Origin: Sphingobacterium sp.
GTDB lineage: Bacteria; Bacteroidota; Bacteroidia; Sphingobacteriales; Sphingobacteriaceae
Direction of reading: 5' to 3'
Length of the DNA: 64,000 bases
NCBI GenBank assembly: GCA_031277685.1
Contig: JAITLV010000150.1
Location: 1-64,000 of the forward strand
Shown here: piece by piece, positions 56,683 through 64,000 of the stretch
Layout: each line of letters begins with the position of its first letter
How positions within the stretch are numbered: the first letter of the stretch is position 1
The notes under the pieces: model-generated
Told to the model about the DNA's origin: nothing
Seen by the model: the letters and a program-made list of their open reading frames with translations, nothing else
Databases searched by the model: none
Translations under genes and position numbers: made by a program

Positions 56683-57927
56683 ATGGAAGAGAAAAAAGAT
56701 AACCATATTATATCTACAACGAAAAATCTTAGTAGACAAAAAGTTTCAAGAATTGACTTTGAAATTCTAGTCCGCTTCTACGAAATCTGCAAAAAGAAAA
56801 AAATATCTGAACGGGAAGTTTCGTTTTTAATGGGAAAGATCAATCAATATTTTTCCAAGATCCTCAACCCTTTTTTTAAAGAGCATATTAAGACGGAATT
56901 TTTAGATATTCTACCAGCTATTGCGTCAACTAATATCCGAAAAATTATACCGAATAAACTTGCCTCAAAAGAAACCGTCGATATTCATGGAACTCATGAG
57001 CAGTATAAGGACAAAACTTTAGAATTAGATTACTATAAATTTACCGTCGCTTATAGAGACGGAACCACTAAAAACTATCGCTGGAAAATAGAGGTTAAAA
57101 AAGGGGAGCGTTCTAAAGTTAATCATGAACTCTTAGAAATTTTAAAAGCGCTAATTTTACGCGGCTATTTTAATAAGCCTAAGTTTGCGCTTACGATCTA
57201 TCTTTTGATCAAGAAAAACTATAAAAATGCATTCACCCCTTTGGAATTACAGATCGCTCTTTCGAAATTGACAAATAAAAGTTCCGATCCAGAATTTGCT
57301 TTAAAAGAAGGTGTAAACAATATGAGAATCACGTATAGCAAGATCTTGACTGAAAGCGAAAAGTTTCTGGAACATTGCCAAGACTACAGGATTTGGATTT
57401 CTCAATATGTACCGTTAAACAACCCATCAGGCCAATTTTTCATTTGGTATGAAGACAGTGACGAGAACGACAAACTGCTTACCACTAATGATAATAATAT
57501 ACTTCTCTCTTCTTCAATAGATGGTCTACTTGATTTGCTAAGGAGTAACAAAAGCAATTTTAAGGCACCCGACAAATTAGAATCGTGGTTATCTGCCATG
57601 GATAAACTCTCCCCTATTGAAAGTATTACTTATGCTCCAAAAGAAATTATCGAAGGCTTTGAAGCATCTACTGTCAAAGTGGACACACTCAACAATTTTG
57701 TAAACTTTTTCAATGTAGTTGGTGATTTGGGTTGCCAAGATAAAAGATTTGAAGACCTTCTCGAATTACGTGAAGTGGGTGAAATTAGAAAGGTCTGGGA
57801 TTATTATTACAATAACCATCTTTTTAAAGCCAAGAAACATAAAGAACTGTCGTTTGATAAGACGAAGTTTATTATTGATTTTAGGGAGATAGTGGGCTGG
57901 TTTGAGGAGCTGATGTTGGTTATCTAG
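56683..57927 (+). CDS. Unrecognised 414-residue protein
   Basis: A frame starting at ATG 56683; an upstream TTG would add four residues. It is a soluble, Lys/Asn-rich protein with no signal peptide or membrane helix. A mid-region (about 160-230) has helix-turn-helix-like predicted helices (FNKPKFALTIYLLIKKN, AFTPLELQIALSKLT). I see no nuclease, kinase or recombinase motif. It is co-directional with the preceding unknown gene and lies beside IS-like repeats, a setting where paired defence or toxin-antitoxin genes are found, but nothing in the sequence proves such a role. Confidence 0.65.
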   Translation: MEEKKDNHIISTTKNLSRQKVSRIDFEILVRFYEICKKKKISEREVSFLMGKINQYFSKILNPFFKEHIKTEFLDILPAIASTNIRKIIPNKLASKETVDIHGTHEQYKDKTLELDYYKFTVAYRDGTTKNYRWKIEVKKGERSKVNHELLEILKALILRGYFNKPKFALTIYLLIKKNYKNAFTPLELQIALSKLTNKSSDPEFALKEGVNNMRITYSKILTESEKFLEHCQDYRIWISQYVPLNNPSGQFFIWYEDSDENDKLLTTNDNNILLSSSIDGLLDLLRSNKSNFKAPDKLESWLSAMDKLSPIESITYAPKEIIEGFEASTVKVDTLNNFVNFFNVVGDLGCQDKRFEDLLELREVGEIRKVWDYYYNNHLFKAKKHKELSFDKTKFIIDFREIVGWFEELMLVI

Positions 57928-58397
57928 GTATTTAAGAAATAATACCTATTAAAACTTAATTATGTGGAGATTTCGGATAGACTGACCATGTGATTCCGTC
58001 GCAAATTGACCATTTAAATTGAAGTTCGAAATAACATAAAATAATATATTTAAAATCTATAGGTACATTATTTTAATGGTCAAAATTATTCGATTTCACT
58101 GATCAGCAATTTCCGAAATAATATAATTAAAGCCTCCAAAATCTCCAATAAACTTTATTGTTTTATCCATCAAACTTGAGGTACTTCCGGCAGTTTGATC
58201 CAGGGCGAAAAATCCACTTTCATAATATCTTGTTCGAAAATTTATCCTGTATATTATTAGACTATCAACGAGATGCAATGCGTTAGATAAGCAATTCTAT
58301 TTCTTACCCTATGCAAAGTCGATCGAAGAACAAATCTGTTAGATTTGTAAGACTGCAAATGATCAAAATCCAGATAGAATAGATAAATGTTCCTAAT
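57928..58397. other. Intergenic region, 470 bp
   Basis: Apart from the IS21-like repeats it contains a leftward open frame at about 58096-58278 (GFFALDQTAGSTSSLMDKTIKF region) that lacks an ATG and may be a gene fragment. I see no terminator or RNA. Confidence 0.3.
57983..58082. mobile_element. Possible IS21-type end remnant or small MITE
   Basis: TGACCAT at 57983-57989 and 58007-58013 are 24 bp apart and separated by GTGATTCCGTCGCAAAT. This resembles the multiple-repeat ends of IS21-family elements (TGACCA...ATTCCG). An inverted ATGGTCA at 58076-58082 could be the opposite end of a ~76-bp miniature element. No transposase gene is present. Confidence 0.35.
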
Positions 58398-58847
58398 ATG
58401 AAATCAATATTTGAGAAAAACATCAGAGAAGCAGTCATCGAAAGAATTAATTTATTACACGAGGACAGCGATGCGCTTTGGGGAAAAATGACAGTAACTC
58501 AAATGGTCAGGCATTGTATATTATGTGAACAATATTACCAAGGATCCATAAAGGTTAAGCGTTCATTTTTAGGGCGAATGGTTGGTCAAAATGCGATAAA
58601 AGGGATATTGAAAGATGAAACAACAAGTTTTGGCAAAAACGCACCCACATCCGCTGTATTTATCGTAAATGAAAACATACATGATTTAGAAATGGAGAAA
58701 CGAGATTGGAAATTATTAATCGAGAAATATGAAACATTTGAAAAAGATACATTTGTACATTGGTTCTTTGGTAGAATGTCCAGAGCCCAATTAGGTCAGT
58801 TCATATACAAACATTGCAACCACCATTTAAAGCAGTTTGGAGCGTAA
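58398..58847 (+). CDS. DUF1569 (DinB-like) family protein
   Basis: A 149-residue cytoplasmic protein matching the DUF1569 family, a four-helix DinB-like fold. It has LWGKMTVTQMVRHCILCEQ near the N-terminus and MSRAQLGQFIYKHCNHHLKQFG at the C-terminus; the His residues in MVRHC and NHHLKQF are the conserved putative metal ligands. The biochemical role is not established. It is convergent with the DUF4267-cupin gene, 29 bp apart. Confidence 0.85.
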   Translation: MKSIFEKNIREAVIERINLLHEDSDALWGKMTVTQMVRHCILCEQYYQGSIKVKRSFLGRMVGQNAIKGILKDETTSFGKNAPTSAVFIVNENIHDLEMEKRDWKLLIEKYETFEKDTFVHWFFGRMSRAQLGQFIYKHCNHHLKQFGA

Positions 58848-58876
58848 CCCAAAAAGCCACGACACCGCTACATGGG

Positions 58877-59569
58877 TCAGGCGTTATAACGGGTTCGTTC
58901 TATCGCAGGTATCTGAAAATGGACCCAGCAAACATCCTTTGACCTATTATGAAAGAAATGTGTCTCATGATCCAGTATCATGATCTGATCTCCAGCCTTT
59001 AGCCGGTAACGGTTACCGGCTTTGCCCACTTCCAGTTCTCCCTCCAGGACTTCAAACTTTTCGGAAAACAAGGTATGGTAGTGCCATGGTGTCTTTGCCC
59101 CTGGAAGCAGATCACACTCACTTACGGTAGGTCCACCATCAATTGCAGACTGGATTAAATTGAAAGATATTTGATTTTCAGGTCTGCTCTTTTTACTTTT
59201 TCGAATTAAAAGTATCGGACCGATTATAACGCAGATCGTTACAGCAATCAGATGCGCTATGCCATGTTGCCAATCACTACCATTTTCAGCCATTACAATC
59301 ATTAAATCACCAAAAGGTACGACAGTGGCTACAAGCAATGCGATGGCCAGAGCCTTTCTTTGCTTTGCCAACACTAAAAGTACCAGGAGGATCCCCAAAA
59401 ATAGATCCCGGACACCTTTAATGTAGTGAAAGGAATAATCGGCACGGGTATTGGTGGAGATTCCGTAATCGAATTCAGCATTGATAGGCGAAATCAAAAA
59501 ACGTAGACCTATAAATAGCAGTGCTATTCCGGTCAAAAATGAAATGCTGTAACAAATTTTTGTTGTCAT
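58877..59569 (-). CDS. DUF4267 membrane domain fused to a cupin
   Basis: A 230-residue protein. Residues ~1-125 form four membrane helices of the DUF4267 type (GIALLFIGLRFLISP, FHYIKGVRDLFLGILLVLLVLA). Residues ~135-230 form a cupin domain with PWHYHTLFSEKFEVLEGELEV and HETHFFHNRS. The His ligands of the cupin metal site look present. The two domains are usually separate proteins, so this is a fusion. It is followed leftward by no close operon partner; the Crp-type regulator 72 bp to its right is transcribed in the same direction and may control it. Confidence 0.82.
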   Translation of the reverse strand: MTTKICYSISFLTGIALLFIGLRFLISPINAEFDYGISTNTRADYSFHYIKGVRDLFLGILLVLLVLAKQRKALAIALLVATVVPFGDLMIVMAENGSDWQHGIAHLIAVTICVIIGPILLIRKSKKSRPENQISFNLIQSAIDGGPTVSECDLLPGAKTPWHYHTLFSEKFEVLEGELEVGKAGNRYRLKAGDQIMILDHETHFFHNRSKDVCWVHFQIPAIERTRYNA

Positions 59570-59641
59570 AATATTTAACTTTTAAGTTGACAACAAAGTT
59601 ATTTGTACCGTTTTCAAATTTCATGTACCTGGGTTAATAAC

Positions 59642-60220
59642 TCATTTCCTACTTGTGTTTCGACTTCGGATTCGACTTAGCGACTGTGGTTTGACCCCTA
59701 CATAGGAAGCAATATAATATTGTGGGATACGCTGTAGCAGATCAGGATATTCTTTTACAAATTTTTGATAACGGAGCTCCGGCGAATCTGTATAGAAAGA
59801 ATTGAGTCCCTGTAAGGTCTTGACAAAAACCTGTTCGATAACTATCCGCCCGAAACGCTCACCATTTTTGAGTGACGTGTAAAAGGTTTGAAGATCATTA
59901 TATCCTACGATCAATAGAGTACAGTCCTCTAGCGCCTGGATAATTTGTCGTGATGGCTGCTGTGGAAGAAAACTTTCATTGTTGCATACAAAGTCGGATT
60001 CTTTCGCAAATCCGTAGGTTTTCTCCTCTCCATCATCGTTTATGTAATAACGCATCACTCCACTTATTACAAATCCAACATGTCTGCACACATCACTTTC
60101 TTTCAAAAAGTAATCGCCCTTACTATACTTTTTTTCATGGAATAGCCCAGCAATAAGTTCTTTTTCATGCTGCTCAACATGCACAGCTTTTTCAATCTCC
60201 CCTAACAATATTTCTATCAT
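59642..60220 (-). CDS. Crp/Fnr-family transcriptional regulator
   Basis: A 192-residue regulator of the type common in Bacteroidota. The N-terminal cNMP-like beta-roll (YSKGDYFLKESDVCRHVGFVISGVMRYY) and linker are followed by a compact HTH at the C-terminus (IASYVGVKPQSLSRIRSR). These proteins often control the adjacent gene. Here the DUF4267-cupin gene lies 72 bp downstream on the same strand and could form an operon with it. Confidence 0.87.
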   Translation of the reverse strand: MIEILLGEIEKAVHVEQHEKELIAGLFHEKKYSKGDYFLKESDVCRHVGFVISGVMRYYINDDGEEKTYGFAKESDFVCNNESFLPQQPSRQIIQALEDCTLLIVGYNDLQTFYTSLKNGERFGRIVIEQVFVKTLQGLNSFYTDSPELRYQKFVKEYPDLLQRIPQYYIASYVGVKPQSLSRIRSRNTSRK

Positions 60221-60355
60221 ATTATCCTACAATTGGTGCTTTAAAGGTCGTTAAAAATTTTGAACCATATTCGGATATGACCTCTAAGGCTCATCCTTTG
60301 TAAAAAAAAGCCAAAATAAAGTCTTCCCAAAAGAACACGGCTATTAGAAAAAATA

Positions 60356-60382
60356 AAAGTGGCGATTTGTCACCCACTCTTT
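60356..60382 (-). terminator. Weak hairpin downstream of the YtxH gene
   Basis: AGTGG at 60358-60362 pairs with CCACT at 60374-60378; read leftward the hairpin is followed by a T-rich run. It is a modest intrinsic terminator for the leftward YtxH-like gene. Confidence 0.4.
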
Positions 60383-60410
60383 TTAGATATAATAATTTGG
60401 AAAATAAGTA

Positions 60411-60761
60411 CTACTTTTTAAGATCATTCAGTTTCGACCCTGCATTTTCTTGTACATTTTCAGTTTTGGAAGTCACCTCACCTTTAAGCTTTTCGTAACC
60501 CTCCGTCGCTGAATTAGCCACACTACTCAGCTTCTCTTTAACATCTGAGGCAACATGCTCATATTGCTCTTTCACAGAATCCGAGAATTCGTCATATTTA
60601 CTCTTTGCCTGATCTTTTAAATCATTCGATTTTTTCTTAATTTTCTTTCTCGTTTCCGCTCCACTATTAGGAGCAAATAAGAAACCTATAAACGCTCCAA
60701 TAGCAGCACCGGCCACCATTCCCAAAACTAATCCCGATTTATCATTTTTGTCGTTGCACAT
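60411..60761 (-). CDS. YtxH-domain small stress-type protein
   Basis: A 116-residue protein with one N-terminal membrane segment containing glycine-rich helix motifs (GMVAGAAIGAFIGFLFAPNSG), the hallmark of YtxH/Gas vesicle-like proteins. A long charged amphipathic helix of Lys/Glu repeats follows (AETRKKIKKKSNDLKDQAKSK). Such proteins are membrane-anchored and often induced by stress; their mechanism is unclear. It is monocistronic here. Confidence 0.85.
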   Translation of the reverse strand: MCNDKNDKSGLVLGMVAGAAIGAFIGFLFAPNSGAETRKKIKKKSNDLKDQAKSKYDEFSDSVKEQYEHVASDVKEKLSSVANSATEGYEKLKGEVTSKTENVQENAGSKLNDLKK

Positions 60762-60904
60762 CGTATTTTTATTTTAAGTGGTTTGTAATTAATTGTATAC
60801 AAACAAAAAAAACACAATTAACATACCAATTCAAAGTACTTTTCGAAATAGAAACAAATTTTGGGTAATTTTCGGAACGATTCACCGTACTTAGACCTGT
60901 TGAT

Positions 60905-62767
60905 TTATTTTTTGTTTTCCAGAATAAAATGGAATTTCGAGCCTTCTCCTATCTTACTTTCAACTTGAATGGTAGAATTGTGATAATGAAGCACCTCCGC
61001 CACGATAAAAAGTCCGATCCCAAATCCAGATATGTTGGAAATATCTTCTCTTTCTACCCTAAAAAAACGTTTAAAAAGCTTTTTCTGATCGGATTTACTG
61101 ATTCCCATCCCCTGGTCAATGACGTAAATACTGATATTGCGTCCATCTATTTTTTCACACCCCACTATAACTGTTCCACCTTGAGGCGAGTATTTTACAG
61201 CATTGGATAACAAATTGGTAAGCACCTGTCCAATTTTATCACGGTCAGCTAGAATCTCAAACGAATGATCACAATTGACTTTAAGAATATGTTTATTGCT
61301 GATATATTTAGCCTCGTCAATAACTTCTTCAATTAATCCCAATAATTGAAATTGTTCAAAGTGCATCTGTATCTTACCTTCCTCTATTCTGGCTAAGCTT
61401 AAGAAATCCTGTATCATCGAAGTCATCCTTTTAGATTGAATCTCGATTCGCTGTGCTAATTTATTTCGTAAATCAACGCTGCCATTTTGCAAATTTCGCT
61501 GCATTGTCTGTGCACATAATAGTATGGAAGTAATAGGCGTTTTAAGCTCATGGCTGACCATAGAAACAAAATCATTCTTTCGCCTGTCTTCCTGTTTCTT
61601 TTCTGAAATATCTCTTGCAATCTTGGATATTCCCGTAATTTCTCCCGATTCATTCCTAATAGGTGATATCGTCAGGGAGACGTCCAATAATTTACCGACT
61701 TTTGTTATCCTTTTTGTTTCAAAATGGTTGATAGGTTCTCCTGCCCGCATCCTCTCCAAAATAAAATCTTCTTCCTCAAGTCTATCCTCAGGGATTATCC
61801 TCAAAATAGGCTGTCCCAACATTTCTTCTGCATTATATCCGAACATTTCCTCTGCCGCTCCATTCCAGCTACTTATAATACCGTTCAGAGTTTTACTTAT
61901 GATCGCGTCATACGAAGAGTTGACAATAGATACCAATTTTGCATTTTTTTCTTCTGAATTCTTGATATCAGTAATATCAAGAACACAGCCGATCATACGT
62001 TGGATTTCATTATCCGAATTCACATACGTTGTTCCCTGAACTTTGATCCATATCATAGTGGTTCCAGATTTAAGAAACCTGCAAACAAAATCAAAAGGAC
62101 CTGCAACCATTCCTGTCTTCAGGTGTAAAACAAAATCATTTACTGCTCTCCTATCCTCTGGATACACGTAATTCAATATTATTCCGCTTTCGTCCCTGTC
62201 AAAATCAATTCCCAGCATAGTTTGCATTTCACTGGAAATTTGCATTATTCCGGTTTTAAAATTGAGATCCCAGGTACCCAGATTTGATGCAGTTATTGCT
62301 AATCTAAGCCGCTCCTCATTTTCTATAAGTTTTTGCTGGTATTCACTTTTTCTTTTTTCTTCCAGTACCAGCTCAGTGATATCTTTTGTAAAACAACGGG
62401 TGTGGATAAACTTATTATCCTGCTGAAATACATTTGAGCTTATTGACACATATTTGATGTCTCCGTTTTTGCATTTTAACCGTGCCGGAAAATCCTGTAC
62501 AGTTTCATAATTACATAGCTTATTTAATAGATTTTCTATTACTGCACTATCTGCATGAAAATTCTGAATGGGAAAACCGATGTACTCTTCTTTTTGATAT
62601 CCCAATAGATTTAATTCGGCTTGGTTGGCCCATAAAACGACCCCCTCACCATTCACCCAATGGAGAGGCATACTTCCATTTTCAATAAAGTCCGTTAATT
62701 CCTCCACGCGGCACTTTAACGCTTCATTCTCACTTGCTAAACGTTCGATATTTTCAGGTTCCGTCAT
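60905..62767 (-). CDS. Multi-PAS sensor histidine kinase
   Basis: A 620-residue cytoplasmic histidine kinase without membrane helices. Three PAS/PAC units are visible: ~25-130 (WVNGEGVVLWANQAELNLLGY), ~150-270 (LAITASNLGTWDLNFKTG) and ~280-390 (SSYDAIISKTLNGIISSWNGAAEEMFGY). HisKA follows with FVSMVSHELKTPITS, then HATPase with LTNLLSNAVKYS, DQGMGIS and GFGIGLFIV. It has no receiver domain, so it needs a separate response regulator, which is not adjacent. It may sense redox or a small ligand through PAS. Confidence 0.92.
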   Translation of the reverse strand: MTEPENIERLASENEALKCRVEELTDFIENGSMPLHWVNGEGVVLWANQAELNLLGYQKEEYIGFPIQNFHADSAVIENLLNKLCNYETVQDFPARLKCKNGDIKYVSISSNVFQQDNKFIHTRCFTKDITELVLEEKRKSEYQQKLIENEERLRLAITASNLGTWDLNFKTGIMQISSEMQTMLGIDFDRDESGIILNYVYPEDRRAVNDFVLHLKTGMVAGPFDFVCRFLKSGTTMIWIKVQGTTYVNSDNEIQRMIGCVLDITDIKNSEEKNAKLVSIVNSSYDAIISKTLNGIISSWNGAAEEMFGYNAEEMLGQPILRIIPEDRLEEEDFILERMRAGEPINHFETKRITKVGKLLDVSLTISPIRNESGEITGISKIARDISEKKQEDRRKNDFVSMVSHELKTPITSILLCAQTMQRNLQNGSVDLRNKLAQRIEIQSKRMTSMIQDFLSLARIEEGKIQMHFEQFQLLGLIEEVIDEAKYISNKHILKVNCDHSFEILADRDKIGQVLTNLLSNAVKYSPQGGTVIVGCEKIDGRNISIYVIDQGMGISKSDQKKLFKRFFRVEREDISNISGFGIGLFIVAEVLHYHNSTIQVESKIGEGSKFHFILENKK

Positions 62768-63084
62768 AGTTGATTAGACTTTAATAATTAGCTAACAAAG
62801 TTATTATTTTTGGGATTATTATAGCTTAAATATCGTTCTTTCACTCCTAATTTTAAACAAAAAAACCTATATAAATTTGAAAAAAAATTATTTTAACACG
62901 AATTTACATGTATTAGCAGAAATAATCACCGGTTCGTGAACCAAATCCAACACGTATCTTAAATTTGGATTCAGATAATATGATTCAAGCAATATCGTGT
63001 ACCTCTATAAATTATTAAATTATGATTTTAATTTTAAGATCTATTTATTTAAACTTGTCCTATAGCATACCAAGATAAATTTAT
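62768..63084. other. Divergent intergenic region, 317 bp
   Basis: A very AT-rich promoter region between the kinase gene and the rightward MaoC-like gene. It contains the small palindrome GGTTCGTGAACC and a 7-bp inverted repeat AATCCAA / TTGGATT. I see no small gene. Confidence 0.35.
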
Positions 63085-63546
63085 ATGGTAATTATTAACA
63101 ATTTTGAAGAATATAAAGCCTACGAGGGAAAACTGATAGGAGTTTCGGATTGGCATATGATTAACCAGCAACAGATCGATCTCTTTGCCGAGGCGACACA
63201 TGACCATCAGTGGATTCATGTTGACAGGCAAAAAGCAGAAAAGGAAGGCCCTTTTTCTTCAACTATTGCACATGGTTACTTGACCTTATCTCTGATTCCA
63301 TACTTATGGAAACAGATTGCAGATGTAAGAGACGTTAAAATGGAAATCAATTACGGAATAGAAAATTTTAAATTTGGACAGGCTGTTCTCGTAGATAGTG
63401 AAATACAATTACAGGCAACTGCAAAATCCATCTGCAACCTTCGCGGCACGGTAAAAGTAATTATTGAGGCAAAACTTGTAATCAAAAATCAAATAAAACC
63501 AGCTTATATCGGGAATGTTGTATTTCTATATCACTTTAATAGCTAA
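63085..63546 (+). CDS. MaoC-like (R)-enoyl-CoA hydratase family protein
   Basis: A 153-residue hot-dog fold protein with the MaoC hydratase signature: IDLFAEATHDHQWIHVDRQKA holds the catalytic Asp and His (D-H-Q-x-I-H), then PFSSTIAHGYLTLSLIP. Related proteins hydrate 2-enoyl-CoA in fatty acid or PHA-type metabolism. It is a single gene, so its pathway is not indicated by context. Confidence 0.9.
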   Translation: MVIINNFEEYKAYEGKLIGVSDWHMINQQQIDLFAEATHDHQWIHVDRQKAEKEGPFSSTIAHGYLTLSLIPYLWKQIADVRDVKMEINYGIENFKFGQAVLVDSEIQLQATAKSICNLRGTVKVIIEAKLVIKNQIKPAYIGNVVFLYHFNS

Positions 63547-63553
63547 GCTTGGT

Positions 63554-63742
63554 CTATTTACCTGTCTCAGTATTTGCCGCATCCACGGGTTTTGATTCTG
63601 GGGATCCTTTTTGACGAAGAAAGACTGTAAGGATCACAATAGCAGCCCAATATATACTGGAGACCTGATAAACCATGTTGCTTTTTATGATTGCCAGACA
63701 GCAAGGCAATGATAGAAATACACTCCTAATCATAGAAAACAT
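63554..63742 (-). CDS. Possible small single-span membrane protein
   Basis: A leftward 62-codon frame with an ATG at 63742 and an internal ATG at 63676. The shorter form has one membrane segment (YWAAIVILTVFL) and a polar tail (RQKGSPESKPVDAANTETGK). It lies just past the strong terminator of the gene at the window's right edge. Composition is plausible for a real small protein, but there is no family match and chance is possible. Confidence 0.3.
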   Translation of the reverse strand: MFSMIRSVFLSLPCCLAIIKSNMVYQVSSIYWAAIVILTVFLRQKGSPESKPVDAANTETGK

Positions 63743-63750
63743 TATAGCAG

Positions 63751-63794
63751 AAAAGGCGGTAAAAGGAACTAACCATCTCCTTTTACCGCCTTTT
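63751..63794. terminator. Strong hairpin terminator
   Basis: A perfect 17-bp stem (63751-63767 with 63778-63794) and a 10-nt loop, with A- and T-tracts at the stem base. It lies 21 bp past the stop codon of the leftward discoidin-domain gene. Confidence 0.8.
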
Positions 63795-63814
63795 CCTGCT
63801 TTGTTGAGGTTTTA

Positions 63815-64000
63815 TTATTCCACCCCCAATACTTCCATTTCTGCGATTGCTAGCGGAAGTGTGCCCTGTGCAAGTTGTACGCGAACGTAGCGCCCTGTCT
63901 TTCCGATTGAAATTGTACTTGGACTTGCTGCTTGCTTGTCCTGAAAGAAAGCGCTGACACCAGGCTGACTCAAGCTGCTGGCAACCGATGTACCCGTAAA
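63815..64000 (-). CDS. C-terminal end of a discoidin (F5/8 type C) domain protein, partial
   Basis: A leftward frame enters from the right edge and ends with TAA at 63815-63817, giving 61 C-terminal residues. The pattern TSVASSLSQPG..., GKTGRYVRVQLAQGTLPLAIAE and MEVLGVE is the last part of an F5/8 type C (discoidin-like) carbohydrate-binding domain, with the usual RYVRVQL strand. The main protein is outside the window and is probably a glycoside hydrolase or surface protein. Confidence 0.75.
   Translation of the reverse strand, partial: FTGTSVASSLSQPGVSAFFQDKQAASPSTISIGKTGRYVRVQLAQGTLPLAIAEMEVLGVE

Overview
This window is chromosomal DNA from a Bacteroidota bacterium, most likely a Sphingobacterium- or Pedobacter-like member of the Sphingobacteriaceae. 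The evidence is two SusC/SusD outer-membrane nutrient loci, an ECF sigma/FecR pair, DUF6520 and fimbrillin-type lipoproteins, TlpA-like thioredoxins, AraC and Crp regulators, and promoters of the TTTG-N20-TAnnTTTG kind. I see no tRNA, rRNA, CRISPR array or intact insertion sequence.

Layout. 1-9.3 kb: the start of a leftward lipoprotein gene, a convergent response regulator/TPR histidine kinase pair, a small membrane protein, and an AraC regulator divergent from a TolC-HlyD-MFS efflux operon that ends in a lipoprotein. 9.6-27.4 kb: a co-directional polysaccharide utilization locus made of sigma factor, anti-sigma factor, STN-type SusC, SusD, a DUF5018 surface lipoprotein, two DUF4855 paralogues, an AGE-family sugar 2-epimerase, a FucP-like sugar permease, a DUF4434 protein and a DUF6259 protein. 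No classical, easily named CAZyme is present, so the glycan target is open. 27.8-29.7 kb: a 57-residue peptide gene and a fimbrillin-like lipoprotein.

29.8-43.6 kb: a lanthipeptide island with visibly higher GC than its flanks. Rightward it encodes a C39-peptidase ABC exporter, a split LanB (dehydratase plus elimination protein) and a LanC-like protein with a C-terminal extension and an eroded zinc site. Leftward it encodes two DUF3526 ABC permeases, a TonB-dependent receptor and an ABC ATPase. A 63-residue precursor with a class I leader, GG cleavage site and Thr/Cys-rich core lies convergently at the right end. A 22-bp perfect inverted repeat sits in the divergent promoter. Related direct-repeat copies of an intergenic sequence flank the whole block at 29.70 and 43.84 kb, which suggests acquisition or excision as a unit.

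43.9-49.7 kb: a TlpA-like protein, two AraC regulators, a Crp regulator, an 80-residue unknown and a DUF6520 exported peptide. 49.8-55.6 kb: a leftward TlpA-SusC-SusD operon. 55.6-58.4 kb: an AT-rich accessory stretch with two unrecognised genes and IS21-like end remnants. 58.4-64 kb: DUF1569, a DUF4267-cupin fusion, Crp, YtxH, a multi-PAS histidine kinase, a MaoC-like hydratase and the 3' end of a discoidin-domain gene.

The lanthipeptide island and the unusual sugar locus are the two systems most worth experimental attention.
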